Counted from the stretch's first letter, positions 45,765 to 58,739 are shown. The stretch: DNA of 64,000 nucleotides from G963678095 sp963678095 (GCA_963678095.2 OY782746.1:2108001-2172000); one strand, 5' to 3'. The notes: generated by a model not told the origin, from the letters alone. Made by a program: numbers and translations.

Positions 45765-45870
45765 CCGGTGGAAGCTGAGGGTTGGAATTTTGAGGCTGCA
45801 AGCGCGATATTCTGATTCAACGGCAGCTTTCCTTCATTTCCAATTTTAAGTGATAAAGGGGCGCAAAGAC

Positions 45871-46347
45871 ATGGCTGATAAGCGGGTAATGTTAACTGAA
45901 GAAGGCTTAAAAAAACTAGAGGAAAAACTTGAAAATTTAAAGAGTGTACGACGTATAGAGGTTGCCGAAAGAATAAAACAGGCAATTGATTTTGGCGATA
46001 TCAGCGAAAACTCCGAATATGAAGATGCCAAAAATGAGCAGGCATTTATTGAAGGGGAGATCATGACGCTGGAAAAAATGCTGCGCAACAGTGACTTGAT
46101 TAAAGATGATGACAAGAGCATTGATGAAGTGCGTCTTGGCAATACCGTAGTCATTCGTGATCTTGAGTTTAATGAAGATCTGGAGTACACGATTGTTGGT
46201 TCGGCGGAAGCAGATCCGACGGATATGAAAATTTCAAATGAATCGCCAGTTGGCGAAGCTATTATGGGACAAAAAGTCGGCAGCACAGTGGAAGTCCATG
46301 TTCCAGCTGGCGTACTGAGATATGAGATCATAGAAATCAAAGCTTAA
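45871..46347 (+). CDS. greA: Transcript cleavage factor GreA
   Basis: GreA rescues backtracked RNA polymerase by stimulating cleavage of the nascent RNA. The 158 residues have the N-terminal coiled coil with the acidic tip (GDISENSEYEDAKNEQA) and a C-terminal FKBP-like domain (GSAEADP, SPVGEAIMGQKVG). ATG at 45871 follows AAAGGGGCG. Linkage to lysS matches other Firmicutes. Confidence 0.96.
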   Translation: MADKRVMLTEEGLKKLEEKLENLKSVRRIEVAERIKQAIDFGDISENSEYEDAKNEQAFIEGEIMTLEKMLRNSDLIKDDDKSIDEVRLGNTVVIRDLEFNEDLEYTIVGSAEADPTDMKISNESPVGEAIMGQKVGSTVEVHVPAGVLRYEIIEIKA

Positions 46348-46372
46348 TGTAGATAGGAGATTCGGATACAGC

Positions 46373-47863
46373 ATGACAGAAAAGAAAGAACAAGTGCTTT
46401 TAGACAGCGATATGAATGAACTGATGAAGGTTCGTCGGGAAAAAATGGCTGCTTTTGAAGCAAAAAATATCGAACCGTTCGGTCGCCGGTTTGAAGCCAC
46501 ACATCATGCCCAGGAAATCATCGATCAGTATGATGAACTGGAAGATAAGACTGTAAAGGTTGCTGGTCGTTTAATGGCTGTGCGCGGACATGGGAAGGCC
46601 AGTTTTACGACATTGATGGATATTACCGGTAATATTCAGCTCTATTTCAAACTTGATGTCGTTGGGGAAGATCAATATGAAAACTTCCGTCTGCTCGATA
46701 TCGGTGATATCATTGGTGTTGAAGGGGTGGTATTTAAAACCCACCGCGGCGAAATCAGTCTCAAGGTGACCAACTTTGCCCTGCAGGCAAAGTCGTTGCG
46801 TCCATTGCCAGAAAAATTCCATGGCTTAAAGGATGTAGAGGTTCGTTATCGTCAGCGGTATCTTGATTTGATTGTGAATCCGGAAGTGCGCAGTACGTTT
46901 ATTGCCCGCAGCAAGATTATCAAAGCAATCCGCAGCTATCTTGATGAACGTGACTTCCTAGAAGTGGAGACGCCGGTTATGCATCCTATCGCTGGCGGAG
47001 CAGCTGCCCGCCCGTTTATCACGCATCACAATGCCCTTGATATGGATTTGTTTTTGCGCATAGCGCCGGAACTTTATTTGAAACGCCTGGTGGTTGGTGG
47101 ACTGGAGCGTGTTTACGAGCTGGGCCGCGTATTCAGAAACGAAGGCATTGATGTTCGCCACAACCCGGAATTCACATCAGTTGAAATTTACCAGGCGTTT
47201 GCGGACCACAATGATCTGATGGATATAACAGAGGGGATTATTGTTGAAGCGGCGATGAAGGTTCTCGGCACAACCGTTATCAATTACCAAGGAACAGAAA
47301 TTGATCTGAGCAAGGTGCGCCGCATCAGTATGAACGATGCTGTGCTTGAAAAGACAGGCGTTGATTTCAGCCAAGCGAAGACGGTTGAGGAAGCTCGTGC
47401 AATGGCGGATTCCATTCAGGTACCGTATGACAGCAAACACGGAATCGGTGGAATTTTAAATGCGGCGTTTGAAGAAAAAGTGGAAGAGACACTGATTCAA
47501 CCAACTTTTATCACGGGCCACCCAACGGAAATTTCTCCGCTGGCCAAACGCAATAAGGAAAACCCGGATATTACCGATCGTTTTGAAATCTTTATCTACG
47601 GCCGGGAGCTCGCCAATGGCTTCTCAGAACTCAATGACCCGATCGACCAGGAAGGTCGCTTCCTCGATCAGGTGAAACAGCGTGAATCCGGTGATGATGA
47701 AGCACATATGATGGATAAAGACTATATTACGGCTCTTGAATACGGTTTACCACCTACGGGCGGACTTGGCATCGGCATTGACCGGCTGGTGATGCTGCTC
47801 ACAGACAGTGCCTCGATTCGCGATGTTCTTTTATTCCCGCATATGCGGCACAGAGCTGAATAA
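46373..47863 (+). CDS. lysS: Class II lysyl-tRNA synthetase
   Basis: The 496-residue enzyme charges tRNA-Lys. It has an N-terminal OB-fold anticodon domain (about 60-165), class II motif 2 FRNEGIDVRHNPEFTSVEIY and motif 3 GLGIGIDRLVMLLTD. ATG at 46373 follows ATAGGAGATT, 25 bp after greA, so the two form one transcript. The rRNA operon lies beyond one minus-strand gene, similar to lysS-rrn in B. subtilis. Confidence 0.97.
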   Translation: MTEKKEQVLLDSDMNELMKVRREKMAAFEAKNIEPFGRRFEATHHAQEIIDQYDELEDKTVKVAGRLMAVRGHGKASFTTLMDITGNIQLYFKLDVVGEDQYENFRLLDIGDIIGVEGVVFKTHRGEISLKVTNFALQAKSLRPLPEKFHGLKDVEVRYRQRYLDLIVNPEVRSTFIARSKIIKAIRSYLDERDFLEVETPVMHPIAGGAAARPFITHHNALDMDLFLRIAPELYLKRLVVGGLERVYELGRVFRNEGIDVRHNPEFTSVEIYQAFADHNDLMDITEGIIVEAAMKVLGTTVINYQGTEIDLSKVRRISMNDAVLEKTGVDFSQAKTVEEARAMADSIQVPYDSKHGIGGILNAAFEEKVEETLIQPTFITGHPTEISPLAKRNKENPDITDRFEIFIYGRELANGFSELNDPIDQEGRFLDQVKQRESGDDEAHMMDKDYITALEYGLPPTGGLGIGIDRLVMLLTDSASIRDVLLFPHMRHRAE

Positions 47864-47870
47864 GCTTGTA

Positions 47871-47912
47871 AAAAAGGCCCTTCCGGAATGATCTCCGGAA
47901 GGGCCTTTTTGT
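47871..47912. terminator. Bidirectional terminator after lysS
   Basis: AAAAAGGCCCTTCCGGA and TCCGGAAGGGCCTTTTT form a 17-bp arm pair; it serves lysS and the converging gene. Confidence 0.93.
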
Positions 47913-47918
47913 AAAAAT

Positions 47919-48521
47919 TTAAAGGCTCTTGCTCAAAGGAAAAATAAAATCCTTGAGTTTTGCTTTTTTAAACAGTCGCCAGCAGGCTTCTTTTGCTAGT
48001 TCGGGGACTGTTCCCTGCAGGCTGTATTCATCGTGATAGGATTGTCTCTCATTGTAGGAAAAGGTGAAATCATTTTCGCGGTTCCAGCCGGTTAGCTGTA
48101 ACTCGGCTGTACTGTGTAGGAGGAGGGTGTGATCCCAGCCTGCAGAGTATTGAACTTCTTTGACATCGGTAATCAGCAAACAGACAACTAAATCGGCCGA
48201 AAGCTTTTCTGCCAGACATTTCAAATTCGCTGGGTTTTTCAAAGCGGCATTGTCGTAACCAAGTTCAGTTATCGCTGTCTGAATTTCTTCCGGCGCAAGA
48301 TAGACAACAGCCTTTAGCGTGTTGTTGAGGGGGACGTGAAGTTCTTTTTTTAATAGCTGTGCTAAAGTATTTTCCAGCTGCGGCTGATATAATGCAGAGG
48401 TCTGCCGAAGTACCGGCAGGACCGCAATTCGCTTTGGCGGCGAAGCTGCGCCAAAACAAAGAGCGGATGGCAGCAGAGACAGGAAAATAAGAGACAGCAG
48501 GATACAGATTTTTTTTGACAA
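47919..48521 (-). CDS. Predicted secreted protein of unknown function
   Basis: A 200-residue protein with a clear signal peptide (SKKICILLSLIFLSLLPSALC, likely cut near FGAA). The mature start RIAVLPVLR and a later SADLVVCLLITDV give a beta-alpha-beta pattern resembling CsgG/TolB-like periplasmic domains, but this is only a resemblance. The region LHSTAELQLTGW follows. The cysteine near the cleavage site does not sit in a good lipobox. The start is TTG at 48521, with AGGTGA just upstream. A TATAAT on the minus strand (48558-48563) may be its -10 box. It is transcribed away from the rRNA operon. Confidence 0.65.
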   Translation of the reverse strand: MSKKICILLSLIFLSLLPSALCFGAASPPKRIAVLPVLRQTSALYQPQLENTLAQLLKKELHVPLNNTLKAVVYLAPEEIQTAITELGYDNAALKNPANLKCLAEKLSADLVVCLLITDVKEVQYSAGWDHTLLLHSTAELQLTGWNRENDFTFSYNERQSYHDEYSLQGTVPELAKEACWRLFKKAKLKDFIFPLSKSL

Positions 48522-48599
48522 AAAATCACCTCATTTATGATGTATATGCTATAGCTAATTATAACAAATAAAATAACGGAAATAAATTAAATAAAATCG

Positions 48600-48628
48600 T
48601 TGACAAATAACAAAAACTCATGTAACAT
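48600..48628 (+). promoter_or_regulatory. Possible rRNA operon promoter P1
   Basis: TTGACA, 17 nt, TAACAT; the -10 box is imperfect. Confidence 0.45.
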
Positions 48629-48695
48629 AATACAAGTCGTCAAGCGATGACAACCGGCTTGCTTAAATGTTTTTCAACAGTTTCTGAGAAACGAG

Positions 48696-48724
48696 TTGAC
48701 AAAAATAGTAAGTTGGGGTATTAT
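48696..48724 (+). promoter_or_regulatory. rRNA operon promoter P2
   Basis: TTGACA, 17 nt, TATTAT. The transcript would start near 48731, giving a leader of about 180 nt. The whole 389-bp gap (48522-48910) is filled by these promoters, the boxA-type signal and pre-16S leader. Confidence 0.8.
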
Positions 48725-48753
48725 ATAAAAGCTGACTCAAGCAGCCAGCACGG

Positions 48754-48769
48754 TGTTCTTTGAAAACTA
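48754..48769 (+). promoter_or_regulatory. boxA-type antitermination signal in the 16S leader
   Basis: TGTTCTTTGAAAACTA; the same 16 nt recur at 50681-50696 before 23S, as expected for rRNA boxA sites. Confidence 0.7.
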
Positions 48770-48910
48770 AACAATGCAGCAATAAAGAACTATGTAACAC
48801 ATGGTTCAAGCCAGATGTGCGGGTTTGACGCAAGTCAAACCAATCAACTTCAAGCATAGCTTGAAACAATTTCTTAACTATTAAGAGCCTTATCGGTTCT
48901 TCAATATACT

Positions 48911-50475
<1,565 letters not shown>

Positions 50476-50545
50476 AGACAATAGAGACCTGAAATAATGG
50501 TTTCTGTCACCTAGGTCGTACACATTTGGTATTACTGCATTGATT

Positions 50546-50560
50546 AGTTTTGAGAGAATA
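50546..50560 (+). repeat. 15-nt spacer repeat, copy 1
   Basis: AGTTTTGAGAGAATA occurs here and again at 53798-53812, after 16S and after 23S respectively. A shared processing role is likely. Confidence 0.5.
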
Positions 50561-50580
50561 CCCATTCTCTTTTATATTAT

Positions 50581-50656
50581 GGGGGCGTAGCTCAGCTGGG
50601 AGAGCACCTGCCTTGCAAGCAGGGGGTCAGGAGTTCGATTCTCCTCGTCTCCACCA
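50581..50656 (+). tRNA. tRNA-Ala (anticodon TGC)
   Basis: A 76-nt cloverleaf with encoded CCA; the anticodon loop CTTGCAA gives TGC. It is the only tRNA in the 16S-23S spacer; the usual tRNA-Ile is absent. Discriminator A fits the variable T base of the upstream alaR T-box. Confidence 0.97.
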
Positions 50657-50680
50657 TTTTTGTCTTTATTTTTAAGACAA

Positions 50681-50696
50681 TGTTCTTTGAAAACTA
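50681..50696 (+). promoter_or_regulatory. boxA-type antitermination signal before 23S
   Basis: Identical to 48754-48769. Just downstream, 50694-50714 is complementary to 53781-53799 and forms the 23S processing stem. Confidence 0.7.
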
Positions 50697-50847
50697 CACA
50701 GAAGAAAAGAAATGAAAATTAATTCACCAAATCCAATAGTAGATAGTGTAAACTAAAAGCTAATGAAGGTAATTAACGAACATTTTAGGATTCAATCAAA
50801 AGACCATAGACATTTAAGTATAAACTTAATGGCAACGGACGACATAA

Positions 50848-53763
<2,916 letters not shown>

Positions 53764-53797
53764 ACAACTAAAATGTTCAACATTTCTTCTTCTGTAT

Positions 53798-53812
53798 AGT
53801 TTTGAGAGAATA
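53798..53812 (+). repeat. 15-nt spacer repeat, copy 2
   Basis: Second copy of AGTTTTGAGAGAATA, at the end of the 3' arm of the 23S processing stem. Confidence 0.5.
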
Positions 53813-53900
53813 AAATCTCTTGGATAAGGAAGTTCTCGGCGCAAGCCTCGAACTAAGCGACTCACACGAAACTAAAGTTTCGGTTCGCTGCTTATCAACA

Positions 53901-54018
53901 TATCCGGTGATGATGCCTGAATGGTTCCACCTGTTCCCATACCGAACACAGTAGTTAAGCATTCAGAGGCCGAAAGTACTTGGGTGGAAACGCCCTGGGA
54001 GGATAGGAAATTGCCGGT
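53901..54018 (+). rRNA. rrf: 5S ribosomal RNA
   Basis: About 117 nt with the 5S core ACCTGTTCCCATACCGAACAC and GAAAGTACTTGGGTGG. The CCGG terminal helix pairs TATCCGGTG with TTGCCGG. Ends are approximate. Confidence 0.93.
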
Positions 54019-54043
54019 TTTAGCCCTTGTGGCTTCAAATTAT

Positions 54044-54120
54044 GGTGGCTGTGGTGAAGCGGTTAACACACTGGATTGTGGCTCCAGCACTCGTGGGTTC
54101 AATCCCCACCAGTCACCCCA
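54044..54120 (+). tRNA. tRNA-His (anticodon GTG)
   Basis: Cloverleaf with the extra G at -1 typical of tRNA-His; the anticodon loop ATTGTGGC gives GTG; discriminator C and encoded CCA are present. It is the first of three tRNAs after 5S. Confidence 0.96.
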
Positions 54121-54126
54121 TATCTT

Positions 54127-54202
54127 AGGGGTATAGCTCAATTGGTAGAGTAGCGGTCTCCAAAACCGTTGGTTGAGGGTTCAAGTCCTTCTGCCCCTGC
54201 CA
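54127..54202 (+). tRNA. tRNA-Trp (anticodon CCA)
   Basis: A 76-nt cloverleaf; the loop CTCCAAA gives CCA; a TGCCCCT acceptor strand pairs with AGGGGTA; CCA is encoded. Confidence 0.97.
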
Positions 54203-54226
54203 TATAATTTCATATGGATATAAGAC

Positions 54227-54315
54227 GGAGTGGTACTCAAGCGGCTGAAGAGGACGGTTTGCTAAATCGTTAGACGCGCAAGCGTGCGAGGGTTCGAACC
54301 CCTCCCACTCCGCCA
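54227..54315 (+). tRNA. tRNA-Ser (anticodon GCT)
   Basis: An 89-nt class II tRNA with the long variable arm GACGCGCAAGCGTGC; the loop TTGCTAA gives GCT; discriminator G and encoded CCA are present. Confidence 0.97.
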
Positions 54316-54325
54316 TTTATGTATG

Positions 54326-54360
54326 TAAGGGATCCTGGATTTTCCGGGGTCCTTATTTTG
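54326..54360 (+). terminator. Terminator of the rRNA-tRNA transcript
   Basis: AAGGGATCCTGG pairs with CCGGGGTCCTT, followed by ATTTTGTT. Confidence 0.82.
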
Positions 54361-54394
54361 TTATATATGCGCAAATGAAGGAGATCTTACTATC

Positions 54395-55858
54395 ATGGTG
54401 ACTGCACAGGAATATTTTGATTATGCCATGTATTTGCTGGAAAGAGGAAATCAAGAGGATGCCGTTGTTATGCTTTGCCGGGCGATTGAAAAGAAGGGCA
54501 ATTATACGGAGGCGTATAATAATCTGGGGGTGCTTTTTCGTGAGCAGGGAAAGCTGATTGAAGCAGAAGCCTGTTTTCGCAAGTCGATTGATTTAGAGCC
54601 GAAACGAGCAGCACATTATAATAATCTGGCACTGGTTTTTCTGGATACAAACCGCCATCAAGAGGCGGTTTTATGCTTGCAGGAAGCCTTGAAGTTCGAT
54701 CCTTTATTGCCAGAAATCTACAATAGTCTAGGGCTTGTTTATGAGGCGCAGGGAAAGGGAAAAAAAGCTGAAAGTGCCTATGCGAAAGCGGTCTGGTTAA
54801 AGCCAGAGTATTTCGAAGCCTATTATAATTGGGGAACTTTTTTGAAAAGCAGGAATGAGGATCAGCAGGCAGAAAAATATTTGCAAATGGCTTTGAAATT
54901 AATGCCGAATGATCCGGCTACAAAATTTTCGCTGGCAACCTTGCGGCTGCGTGCCGGTTGCTATGAAGAAGGCTGGAAGCTCTATGACCAGGTTCGCTTA
55001 AAACGATCCCTCAATCGCAGCAACGGGATAAAAAGGTGGAATGGGGAGCCTGTTCAAGGTTGCAGAATTCTGCTCTTTTTTGATCAGGGCTTTGGCGATA
55101 CCCTCCAGTTTGTTCGTTACACCGAACAGCTTCTCGCTTTAGGCGCGAAGATTGTTCTATGGGTGCAAACGCCATTACAGGCATTGCTGACAAATTCATA
55201 TCCTGAAGCGAGTGTTTATTGTGGCAAAGAAATCCCCCCGGGAGTTTATGATTATGCTTGTCCGCTGCTCAGCCTGCCTGGTATTTTGCAGACGACAATT
55301 GATACAATTCCTCAGCGGGTTCCCTATATAAAGCCGGAAAAAATTATTGCTGACAAATGGAGGCAGCATTTGCAGTTAATGCTGCCGGCAATGAAAAAAA
55401 TCGGGGTTGTCTGGGCAGGAAACCCGCAGCACAGCAACGACAAAAATCGATCAATTCCATTTTCTCTATTTAAACAACTGTTTTCGTTAACAGACGTAAG
55501 TTGGATTAGTTTACAGGTCGGGGACCGAGCCGGTGATATCGCCGAAATGTCGGCAGCGGTGCTTGACGTTTCGGCTGACCTGGTGGACTTTTCCCAGACC
55601 GCCGGACTCATTGAGAATTTGGATCTAGTGATTACCGTTGATTCTGCCGTGGCCCATCTGGCAGGAGCCATGGGGAAGGTTACCTGGCTGCTGCTGCCCT
55701 ATTCACCGGACTGGCGCTGGTTTTTACATACGAAATGCAGTCCCTGGTATCCGTCTATAAGACTTTTTCGACAGAAAAAAATTGGCGATTGGAAAGCTGT
55801 GATAGAAGAAGTAAAAGCAGAGTTTCAGCAAGAAAAACTGCTATCGCTGAGGTTGTGA
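54395..55858 (+). CDS. TPR protein with C-terminal GT9-like glycosyltransferase domain
   Basis: The 487 residues begin with about five tetratricopeptide repeats (1-190; for example AYNNLGVLFREQGKLIEAEA and IYNSLGLVYEAQGKGKKAES). They continue with a heptosyltransferase-like domain: GCRILLFFDQGFGDTLQFVRY, GVVWAGNPQHSNDKNRSIP, then LVITVDSAVAHLAGAMGK and DWRWF with SPWYPSIRLFRQ. Such fusions are best known from proteobacteria. They are thought to glycosylate proteins or surface polymers, and the exact acceptor is unknown. ATG at 54395 follows AAGGAGATC. It lies alone between the tRNA cluster and the HD-GYP gene. Confidence 0.85.
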   Translation: MVTAQEYFDYAMYLLERGNQEDAVVMLCRAIEKKGNYTEAYNNLGVLFREQGKLIEAEACFRKSIDLEPKRAAHYNNLALVFLDTNRHQEAVLCLQEALKFDPLLPEIYNSLGLVYEAQGKGKKAESAYAKAVWLKPEYFEAYYNWGTFLKSRNEDQQAEKYLQMALKLMPNDPATKFSLATLRLRAGCYEEGWKLYDQVRLKRSLNRSNGIKRWNGEPVQGCRILLFFDQGFGDTLQFVRYTEQLLALGAKIVLWVQTPLQALLTNSYPEASVYCGKEIPPGVYDYACPLLSLPGILQTTIDTIPQRVPYIKPEKIIADKWRQHLQLMLPAMKKIGVVWAGNPQHSNDKNRSIPFSLFKQLFSLTDVSWISLQVGDRAGDIAEMSAAVLDVSADLVDFSQTAGLIENLDLVITVDSAVAHLAGAMGKVTWLLLPYSPDWRWFLHTKCSPWYPSIRLFRQKKIGDWKAVIEEVKAEFQQEKLLSLRL

Positions 55859-55904
55859 CTCGAAAATCTCGTTGTTTTCACCTGATATTTCCTGGAATAA
55901 TAAA

Positions 55905-55960
55905 AATAAAGGGGGCTGTCAGCAGCGGCAAATGCGCCTGAAGTGACAGCTCCCTTTATT
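55905..55960. terminator. Bidirectional terminator between the TPR-GT and HD-GYP genes
   Basis: AATAAAGGGGGCTGTCA pairs with TGACAGCTCCCTTTATT around a loop of about 22 nt. Confidence 0.85.
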
Positions 55961-55985
55961 GTGTTAACAGTGAAAATACTGCTGG

Positions 55986-57128
55986 TCAATCAACTGGCGG
56001 CATTTCCAGCAGATAACGTGCTGGATCAATGCCATGCATATTGATCAGCTCAAATAATTCATTATCCTCGATTACATATTCAATAGGGTTTTCTAAAAAA
56101 TCCCTTAGATCGAGCTGTGATGGTTTTTTTACCGGCTGATGATGGTTATCAGTAAAAAGGCAGACATGTGGCCGAAGTGTGTAACCGCTTTCGACTTTGG
56201 TTACAATGGCATCGCCGAATCTTGTTTTTAAAACGGTGCCGACTGGATAAATTGCAACATTAGCAAAGAAGAGTTTCAAAAGCTCGGGATCAAATCCGGC
56301 GCAGGAACACTGTGTCATGATTTTATAGGCAATATCTGGTCGGTAGGCCCGCTTATAAGGCCGATTGCTGGTTAGTGCATCATATACGTCGGCGATGCTG
56401 ACAATCCGGGCAAACCGATGGATGTCGCTGCCGACATAATGATGTGGATAGCCGCTGCCGTCAAAGCGTTCATGATGCTGAACGGCAATGGCCAGAACTG
56501 TATCGGAAAAACCACCAGCCTCTTTTAGCTTGGCAAATCCGGCATGGGGATGGCGATTGATGACAACAGTTTCTTCATTGTTCAACGGATAGGGCTTTTG
56601 CAGGATGTTTTCCGGAACAAATATTTTACCGATATCATGCATCAAGGCACCTAACGTCAGTTCCAGTAAGTTTTGCTTTGAATAGTGACAGAACGTGCCG
56701 ATCATCGAAGCGATTACGGCAACATTTACCGAATGGGAAAAGGTGTAATTGTCATGCAGGCGCATATCGGTGATTTGGAGCAGATTATTGCGATTTTGGA
56801 TCAAATCAAAAATAATCGATTCGGCGGTGTCCTTAAGCATATTGGTATTGATTTTACCGGAGGTTTGAACATCATCGAAAACATGTGAGATATTGTCAAT
56901 TGCTTTTATCCGCGTTTTTTCCAAAATAATATCATCAGGCGGGGGAACATTTAAATGTGGCTGAAGGGCTGTAACTGACAAGGAATGGATATTCATCTTT
57001 TGCAGCCGCGTTACATACTGTTCGGTCAGGCGTGTTCCCTTGCGCAATAGAAAAGCCCCGCGGGCATTGTAAATACCCTGACTGATAATCATACCTTTGC
57101 GTAATTTTTTAGCAGATAATCTGATCAT
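55986..57128 (-). CDS. HD-GYP domain protein, probable cyclic di-GMP phosphodiesterase
   Basis: A 380-residue protein: an N-terminal DUF3391-like region (about 1-60), the HD-GYP core with HSVNVAV, HDIGK (HD at 164-165), NRHPHAG (191-197), QHHERFDGSGYP (217-228) and SIADVYDALTSNRPYK, then a C-terminal extension of about 100 residues. The key metal and GYP residues are all present, so it should hydrolyse cyclic di-GMP, a signal that controls motility against biofilm. No sensor domain, membrane helix or GGDEF is seen. ATG at 57128 follows GGGAG. A sigma-28-like promoter lies upstream, which ties it to the flagellar regulon. Confidence 0.9.
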   Translation of the reverse strand: MIRLSAKKLRKGMIISQGIYNARGAFLLRKGTRLTEQYVTRLQKMNIHSLSVTALQPHLNVPPPDDIILEKTRIKAIDNISHVFDDVQTSGKINTNMLKDTAESIIFDLIQNRNNLLQITDMRLHDNYTFSHSVNVAVIASMIGTFCHYSKQNLLELTLGALMHDIGKIFVPENILQKPYPLNNEETVVINRHPHAGFAKLKEAGGFSDTVLAIAVQHHERFDGSGYPHHYVGSDIHRFARIVSIADVYDALTSNRPYKRAYRPDIAYKIMTQCSCAGFDPELLKLFFANVAIYPVGTVLKTRFGDAIVTKVESGYTLRPHVCLFTDNHHQPVKKPSQLDLRDFLENPIEYVIEDNELFELINMHGIDPARYLLEMPPVD

Positions 57129-57193
57129 ACTATACTCCCGTACATAAAAAAATTTTACTTGGTATGCCTCTGTTATAATTAATATATTATATC

Positions 57194-57221
57194 ATATCGG
57201 CTGTATAATATAGATCATTTT
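57194..57221 (-). promoter_or_regulatory. Sigma-28 (FliA/SigD)-like promoter for the HD-GYP gene
   Basis: On the minus strand AAAA (57221-57218) is followed by 16 nt and an exact GCCGATAT (57201-57194). The consensus is TAAA-N14-16-GCCGATAT. It lies 66 nt before the start codon. Overlapping AT-rich TATAAT-like sequence could also serve sigma-A. The 232-bp gap holds this and the LCP promoter. Confidence 0.5.
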
Positions 57222-57283
57222 CTGAATTTGAGGACTATAGTTTCAGTTCCTGTTTTCATAAATTGGTTCATGCGGCGAAGATA

Positions 57284-57312
57284 TTGAAAAGATCTGACAG
57301 ATTTGCTATACT
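57284..57312 (+). promoter_or_regulatory. Sigma-A promoter for the LCP gene
   Basis: TTGAAA, 17 nt, TATACT. Confidence 0.7.
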
Positions 57313-57360
57313 GATGAAGTTCTGAGTGATTTTGACTTGAGCGAAAAGGAGTTAATTTAA

Positions 57361-58662
57361 TTGCGACAAACGCGTAAACAGCGACGGCAAAAGCGTAGCT
57401 ATAAGCGACTTATCATATTAGGGCTGGTGCTTTTACTAGCCTTTTCTGTGGCGGCCTGCCGTTATTTGAATGTAGGGATTGGGACAGCGGGAGAACGGGC
57501 TGATCTAATGCCTATACACAACAAAATCAATATAATGATTATGGGTATTGACCGGCGCAATGACGATGTCGGACGCAGTGATACGCTAATGGTGGCAACG
57601 GTTGATCCGGATCAGAAAAAAGCGTCACTATTGTCACTACCTCGTGATACACGGGTTAAAATTGATGGCAATGGTGTTGATAAAATAAATGCCGCTTATG
57701 CATATGGTGGACACAAATTGTCAAAAACGACAGTGGAGCAACTATTAGGGGCACCGATTAATTACTATGTTTTAATTGATATTAAATCGTTTGAACGAAT
57801 TATTGATGCCCTCGGAGGAATTGATATCAATGTGGACAAACGCATGTATTATGAAGATCCCTGGGATGATGATGGCGGGCTGGTTATTGACCTGTATCCG
57901 GGGCAGCAGCACTTAGACGGAAAAAAAGCCATTCAATATGTGCGCTATCGTGACGGGGAAGGCGATATCGGGCGTATTGGCCGGCAGCAAAAATTTATGC
58001 AGGCTGTGCTTGATAAAATTATAACGCCGTCAATTATTGCCAAACTACCGGAGCTCTTACGGGAAGTCAGTTCGGCAGTGGAAACTGATATGTCGGTCAG
58101 TGAGATGACAAAATTGGCAACTATGCTACAGACGATCAAGGCCAACGGGGTGGAAAGCAGTATGGTTCCTGGGCGTCCGGCTTATGTGCAGGATGTCAGC
58201 TACTGGCTACCGGATATCAAATTGTTGCGCCAGACGGTAGCCCAGCAGCTTGGGGTTACCTTTGATGATAAAATGCAGGCTGTTGCCGCAGCGGATGCGG
58301 CTGAGCTGGAAGCTTCAATTATGAAAGGTACCCAGGTACTTGATTCACAGGACGATAAAGCGGCAGAAGAAGATAAAAAGAAGCTGCCCGCCCATCAGCG
58401 TTCAGAAATTACGGTGCTGGTCATCAACTCGAGTGGTATTGATGGGGCTGGAGCAAAGGTTGCCGATACGCTGCGGCAGCAGGGTTTTAAAATTTCGAGT
58501 GTTGAAACGGGGCGCAGTTCGTCTTTGCCGCAGACACGGATTACCGCCGCAGCGGCAGAAACCGATAAATTTTATGGATTGCCGTTCCCTTGTACAATAA
58601 TGACCGGGGGGGAGAGTGGCCAGGCGACGATTATGATCGGTAAGGATTATAAAGTGAAATGA
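57361..58662 (+). CDS. LytR-CpsA-Psr (LCP) family protein with LytR_C domain
   Basis: LCP enzymes attach polymers to peptidoglycan outside the membrane. The 433 residues have a strongly basic start, one hydrophobic helix (17-32), and the LCP domain with IMGIDRRNDDVGRSDTLMVA, SLPRDTRVKI, the KINAAYAYGG segment and later QYVRYRDGEGDIGRIGRQQ. After a charged linker comes a C-terminal LytR_C domain (ITVLVINSSGIDGAGAKVAD). The helix ends in SVAAC (C33), which also fits a lipobox, so it may be a lipoprotein rather than a plain membrane-anchored form. The TTG start at 57361 has AAAGGAG upstream. Confidence 0.92.
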   Translation: MRQTRKQRRQKRSYKRLIILGLVLLLAFSVAACRYLNVGIGTAGERADLMPIHNKINIMIMGIDRRNDDVGRSDTLMVATVDPDQKKASLLSLPRDTRVKIDGNGVDKINAAYAYGGHKLSKTTVEQLLGAPINYYVLIDIKSFERIIDALGGIDINVDKRMYYEDPWDDDGGLVIDLYPGQQHLDGKKAIQYVRYRDGEGDIGRIGRQQKFMQAVLDKIITPSIIAKLPELLREVSSAVETDMSVSEMTKLATMLQTIKANGVESSMVPGRPAYVQDVSYWLPDIKLLRQTVAQQLGVTFDDKMQAVAAADAAELEASIMKGTQVLDSQDDKAAEEDKKKLPAHQRSEITVLVINSSGIDGAGAKVADTLRQQGFKISSVETGRSSSLPQTRITAAAAETDKFYGLPFPCTIMTGGESGQATIMIGKDYKVK

Positions 58663-58697
58663 GAACGGAGGGGGGCATAGCTCCTCTCTTTTTTTAT
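58658..58697 (+). terminator. Terminator after the LCP gene
   Basis: GAGAACGGAG and GCTCCTCTC pair imperfectly around GGGGGCATA, followed by TTTTTTT. Confidence 0.6.
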
Positions 58698-58739
58698 GGC
58701 GGCTCTCAAGGGGAAATAAAGATGACGAATGCATGTTCT

